DNA of 64,000 nucleotides from Cliona cf. orientalis (lineage: Eukaryota > Porifera > Demospongiae > Clionaida > Clionaidae): NCBI GenBank assembly GCA_963930775.1, contig OZ005698.1:8562501-8626500 (forward strand), written 5' to 3'. Below the pieces are notes generated by a model. It was not told the origin of the DNA, ran no database searches, and saw only the letters and a program-made list of their open reading frames with translations. Both the position numbers and the translations under genes were made by a program. This document shows, in pieces, positions 61,331-64,000 of this stretch (position 1 is its first letter; every line of letters starts with the position of its first letter).

Positions 61331-62704
61331 ATGATGGCAAGCAAAAATGGAGGTGAGTTTGATTCTTGTCAGCAATTAACTTATGCAACACTAGCTACAG
61401 TACATACAATTTCATGTGTAAATAAATTTAATGCTGCTGTGAGGTATTATACTGTGGCTATCTAGCAATAATGCATCTTTTTGTGTGCAGGAAGCGAACC
61501 CATACCCGAACCAAACCCGAACCCGAACCCAAACCAAACCCGAACCCTATCCAAATCCGATACAACAGACACTATCAGGAGGGTGATGAAGGAAGGAGAA
61601 GAAAGGTCGTTCCAGGACCTTGGGCTTGGCCGTGGAGTGGATGCTACAAATCCCACACCTTGGCTCAACAAAAGACCACTGCAAATCCGTGAGGTTCGCT
61701 ATACTGACATAATTGGTACTGAAGAGGGCAACTTGTACCAGGGTTTTGTGAACGAGGTGGAGAGCACCAAGCACTTTCAAACCAACCTGAGCGCTTCGGT
61801 TCCCGTTAATCAGCTTGTGAATTTGGGAATTGACGCGGAGCTTTCGAGAAGCTACAGTATGAGCCAGAAGTCGGTGGGAAGGAAGATCACTACCCGCACC
61901 ATCTCATTTCGAGCTTCTTTTGACAAAATTAGCGAAACTCCTCAAGGAAGAGCCGATTCACAAAGTGGAAAAGAAACCAAGGAAGGAATCAAACCAATGA
62001 AACCATTTGAAGATCGCCTGAAGGAATGGATTGGCCAACAAAAAGAAGAAGATGTTGAGAAGAAGCGATTGGAAGGCCAACAGGAGGGGGAAAAGCAACA
62101 AGGAGATGAGCACGACGGAAAAGAGAAAAAGGTAGTGATCAAGGTAGATGGTAAGACTGATCTGCCACTAACTCAAAAAGAATGCTTGGATTTATGCTAC
62201 AAGTTTGTCTCCACCTTTTCCGTTACCCACTACGTGCACTCTCTTGAGCTGGGTGCTTCTTACTACCGAGTGATGTCACAGGAGGAATACTCAACAAAAC
62301 TCAGCAGCAAGGCAAACTTGGGAGTTGGTAAGCTGGCAGATATTGCAATCGGTAATGAGAGATCAATCAATAGAAAGAAGTACAAAAGCCAGACTACGAA
62401 GGTTGGACGCATGAACTTGAAGGTGAGAAAAGATGAAGATGATTTGAAACATAAGAATGATAAAGAAAACAAAAGTAAGGCTGAAAAAGGAGATGACAGT
62501 ACCGAAAATGGAAAAGGTGGTGAAGAAGATGAGGTGACAAAGGTTGAAGAGGAAGTGGTGAGGAGCTCAATTGCAGAGGCTGTGGTGGGCGTAAAGCTAC
62601 AGCCGATAAGCTCTTTGGTGCTTGATAGTATTGGTCTGAGGATTGCGCTTCAAAAAGCTCTTCAGCTCTACATTCAAAACAAGCAGAAAGTCAAATGTAG
62701 CTAA
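61331..62704 (+). CDS. MACPF-like (perforin-superfamily candidate) protein
   Basis: Two exons, 61331-61352 and 61491-62704, give 411 aa in phase; the same first-exon layout is kept in the pseudogene at 51338. No signal peptide is visible. An N-terminal Pro/Asn repeat is followed by a beta-rich region with two parts separated by a charged linker (about 180-230). The segment YKFVSTFSVTHYVHSLELGA resembles the MACPF signature (Tyr, spacer, aromatic-Gly-Thr-His-aromatic), with Ser-Val in place of Gly. The end (VGVKLQPISSLV, then a helix) resembles the MACPF C-terminal strand. MACPF proteins oligomerise into membrane pores in immunity and attack. The assignment is tentative; I see no close named relative. 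Confidence 0.55.
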
Positions 62705-62769
62705 GTAACTACAACTAGTAAACCCATTCTAGATTGTAATTCTTGAATTAATAAATTAAGTGGCTCTGC

Positions 62770-63513
62770 ATGACGCATGCTAGAAAAGCTATAGAAATAC
62801 CTGATCAGCAGGTACTGCATGGAATGATACTCTCTCTCTCTCTCTCTAGAAGTGGGTTATTAATTTATGTATTTATCATTTCAGTTGGACCTTTCTATAT
62901 TGCCTGCAACTGGGACCAACTCTACCTCACCGTAGGCAAGAATCATGAAGTCAGAGCCACCTATGATATCGACAGAGCATCCGAGTTCTACATCGTGCGC
63001 TGTGACGAAGGAGACAACCACTTCAACATTGTCCACGAGAATCCAGGGGTATTCAAGGACAAAGACAAATTTGTGAAAAAATTTGGTGAAGTTGAGCACA
63101 AACCAGCGATTCCAATGTACCTCTGTGCCTCCGTCAATTGGCGTGGCAAAAGCAAACGAAATCAGCTGCTCAGAATGCGACTAGATGGAAAATCGACCAA
63201 CTCCCGAATGGCCATCCACTGCAGGAAGACCCAGCAATATCATGCAGCCGATCTCACCGAGTGGGTGAATGAGAAGGAAATCTTTTTCATCAATTGCCAA
63301 GAGCGCTCCATTGCGGCACCCACGAGTAGTTATCTTTGTGTGTATGAGTCTGGTCAGACGGGGTGCAAGCCTACCATTGGGTCTCACGATGATAAACGAA
63401 AATTTATGCTTTTTCGACTACTTAAGCCGAAGGAGGAAAGCAAAGGAATCAAAAGCAGCCAATCAGGAGCATCAGTGGATGAGTGTAAGAAGCCACACTT
63501 GCAATGTATATAG
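62770..63513 (+). CDS. Uncharacterised protein, beta-trefoil-like candidate 1
   Basis: ORF of 247 aa. The conserved part starts at GPFYIACNWDQLYLTV (62887); the upstream 35 residues include a TC-repeat-coded SLSLS stretch and may be UTR or intron (a TTTCAG acceptor precedes 62885 but no in-phase donor was found). Repeated short strand units (FYIVRCDEGDNHFNIV, YLCASVNWRG, SYLCVYESG) suggest a beta-trefoil or related fold; this is inference. It is paralogous to the next gene (both have GPF-I, FYI and a VNWRG motif). It lies 65 bases after the MACPF-like gene. Confidence 0.55.
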   Translation: MTHARKAIEIPDQQVLHGMILSLSLSRSGLLIYVFIISVGPFYIACNWDQLYLTVGKNHEVRATYDIDRASEFYIVRCDEGDNHFNIVHENPGVFKDKDKFVKKFGEVEHKPAIPMYLCASVNWRGKSKRNQLLRMRLDGKSTNSRMAIHCRKTQQYHAADLTEWVNEKEIFFINCQERSIAAPTSSYLCVYESGQTGCKPTIGSHDDKRKFMLFRLLKPKEESKGIKSSQSGASVDECKKPHLQCI

Positions 63514-63708
63514 TTGCTATCATTCATATGGCTTGTTATAGTATAATATAGTTACTGTATAGCTATGCCCTATAATAACTTTTATTAGCACGCATGCATA
63601 AGATAAGAAATGTAGCTAACCAGCTAGTAGCTATTATGTGCATGCATGATATAATATATGTATATCAGATTCTATGTGAATATCTACACACAATATTATT
63701 ATTCCACC

Positions 63709-64000
63709 ATGCATTCAGTGACCTCAGGCCCATTCCTGATCAAGCACACGGATAACCGTGATAAAGATTTATTTGTCACGGTCAGCGAGGAGAATGAAGT
63801 TCAACTTACTAGTAGAATGAAAGAGGCCCTTCCATTTTACATCAGACGTGTGAGTAAGTACAGCAACTATTTTGAAATAATCAAGAAAGATGAGAAAGAT
63901 AAGAAAGATTTGCGCTTCACTGCCACTGTGAATTGGAGGGGCCATGCGATCCATCCACCGATGTTACGAAGAACGGACACGAATGGTACCGGTAGATCAT
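63709..64000 (+). CDS. Uncharacterised protein, beta-trefoil-like candidate 2 (3' partial)
   Basis: The ATG at 63709 has a favourable CCACC context. The frame is open to the window end (97 codons). GPFLIKHTDN, LFVTVSEENEV, PFYIRRVSKYSNYFEII and ATVNWRGH align with the preceding gene, so the two are tandem paralogues. The start here, with no upstream extension, suggests the native start of gene 1 is also near its GPF motif. Confidence 0.55.
   Translation, partial: MHSVTSGPFLIKHTDNRDKDLFVTVSEENEVQLTSRMKEALPFYIRRVSKYSNYFEIIKKDEKDKKDLRFTATVNWRGHAIHPPMLRRTDTNGTGRS

Overview
The window is animal nuclear DNA. Every multi-exon gene uses short GT-AG introns, and spliced reading frames reassemble into known metazoan proteins: an LRRC74-like LRR protein, a RASAL/RASA4-type RasGAP, Reeler-domain proteins, CHD1L/ALC1, and ZNFX1-like RNA helicases. 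AT-rich introns, many TC/GA and ATGTAC-type microsatellites, a kinase-kelch gene, a death-domain gene and a ZNFX1 expansion fit a sponge or another early-branching animal. That placement is inference; no marker in the window proves it. No plasmid, phage, CRISPR, rRNA or tRNA feature was seen.

Left part (1-17.5 kb, + strand): the 3' part of an LRRC74-like gene (to 2764); a complete 19-exon RasGAP gene (3198-14134, 834 aa: C2-C2-RasGAP-PH-BTK) with one GC-AG intron; and two tandem Reeler-domain secreted or anchored proteins, the first with a broken 3' half.

Middle part (17.8-27.1 kb, - strand): a complete 25-exon CHD1L/ALC1 chromatin remodeller (1031 aa: SNF2 ATPase, macro domain, plus a C-terminal BRCT-like domain absent from human CHD1L). 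An intronless kinase-coiled coil-kelch gene (814 aa) sits on the same strand inside the intron that splits the macro domain. CHD1L intron 1 carries a 576-bp terminal-inverted-repeat element.

Right part (27.1-64 kb, mostly + strand): a tandem array of four ZNFX1-like genes (A-D), each with an RG-rich N-terminus (short in D), SF1 helicase core, NF-X1 zinc-finger string and C-terminal RZ-type finger. A and C are intact, B has one frameshift, and D is a chimera of A-like 5' end and C-like body with a lost start codon and a frameshift. Between them lie decayed pieces of the same duplication units: three antisense copies of CHD1L exon 1, two pseudogene copies of a MACPF-like gene, inverted ZNFX1 3'-end fragments, and a death-domain gene whose 3' end runs into a frame-shifted ZNFX1 RG segment. 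The intact MACPF-like gene (61331-62704) and two paralogous genes of unknown function with a possible beta-trefoil-like pattern close the window.

How they may work together: vertebrate ZNFX1 is an interferon-induced dsRNA sensor and nematode ZNFX-1 acts in small-RNA inheritance. A rapidly duplicating ZNFX1 array mixed with death-fold and MACPF-like genes looks like an innate-immunity gene cluster. This is the best candidate for an undescribed system here, but it rests on gene content and neighbourhood only. A family of fold-back elements with 9-10 bp target duplications is scattered through the window, including the duplicated region.
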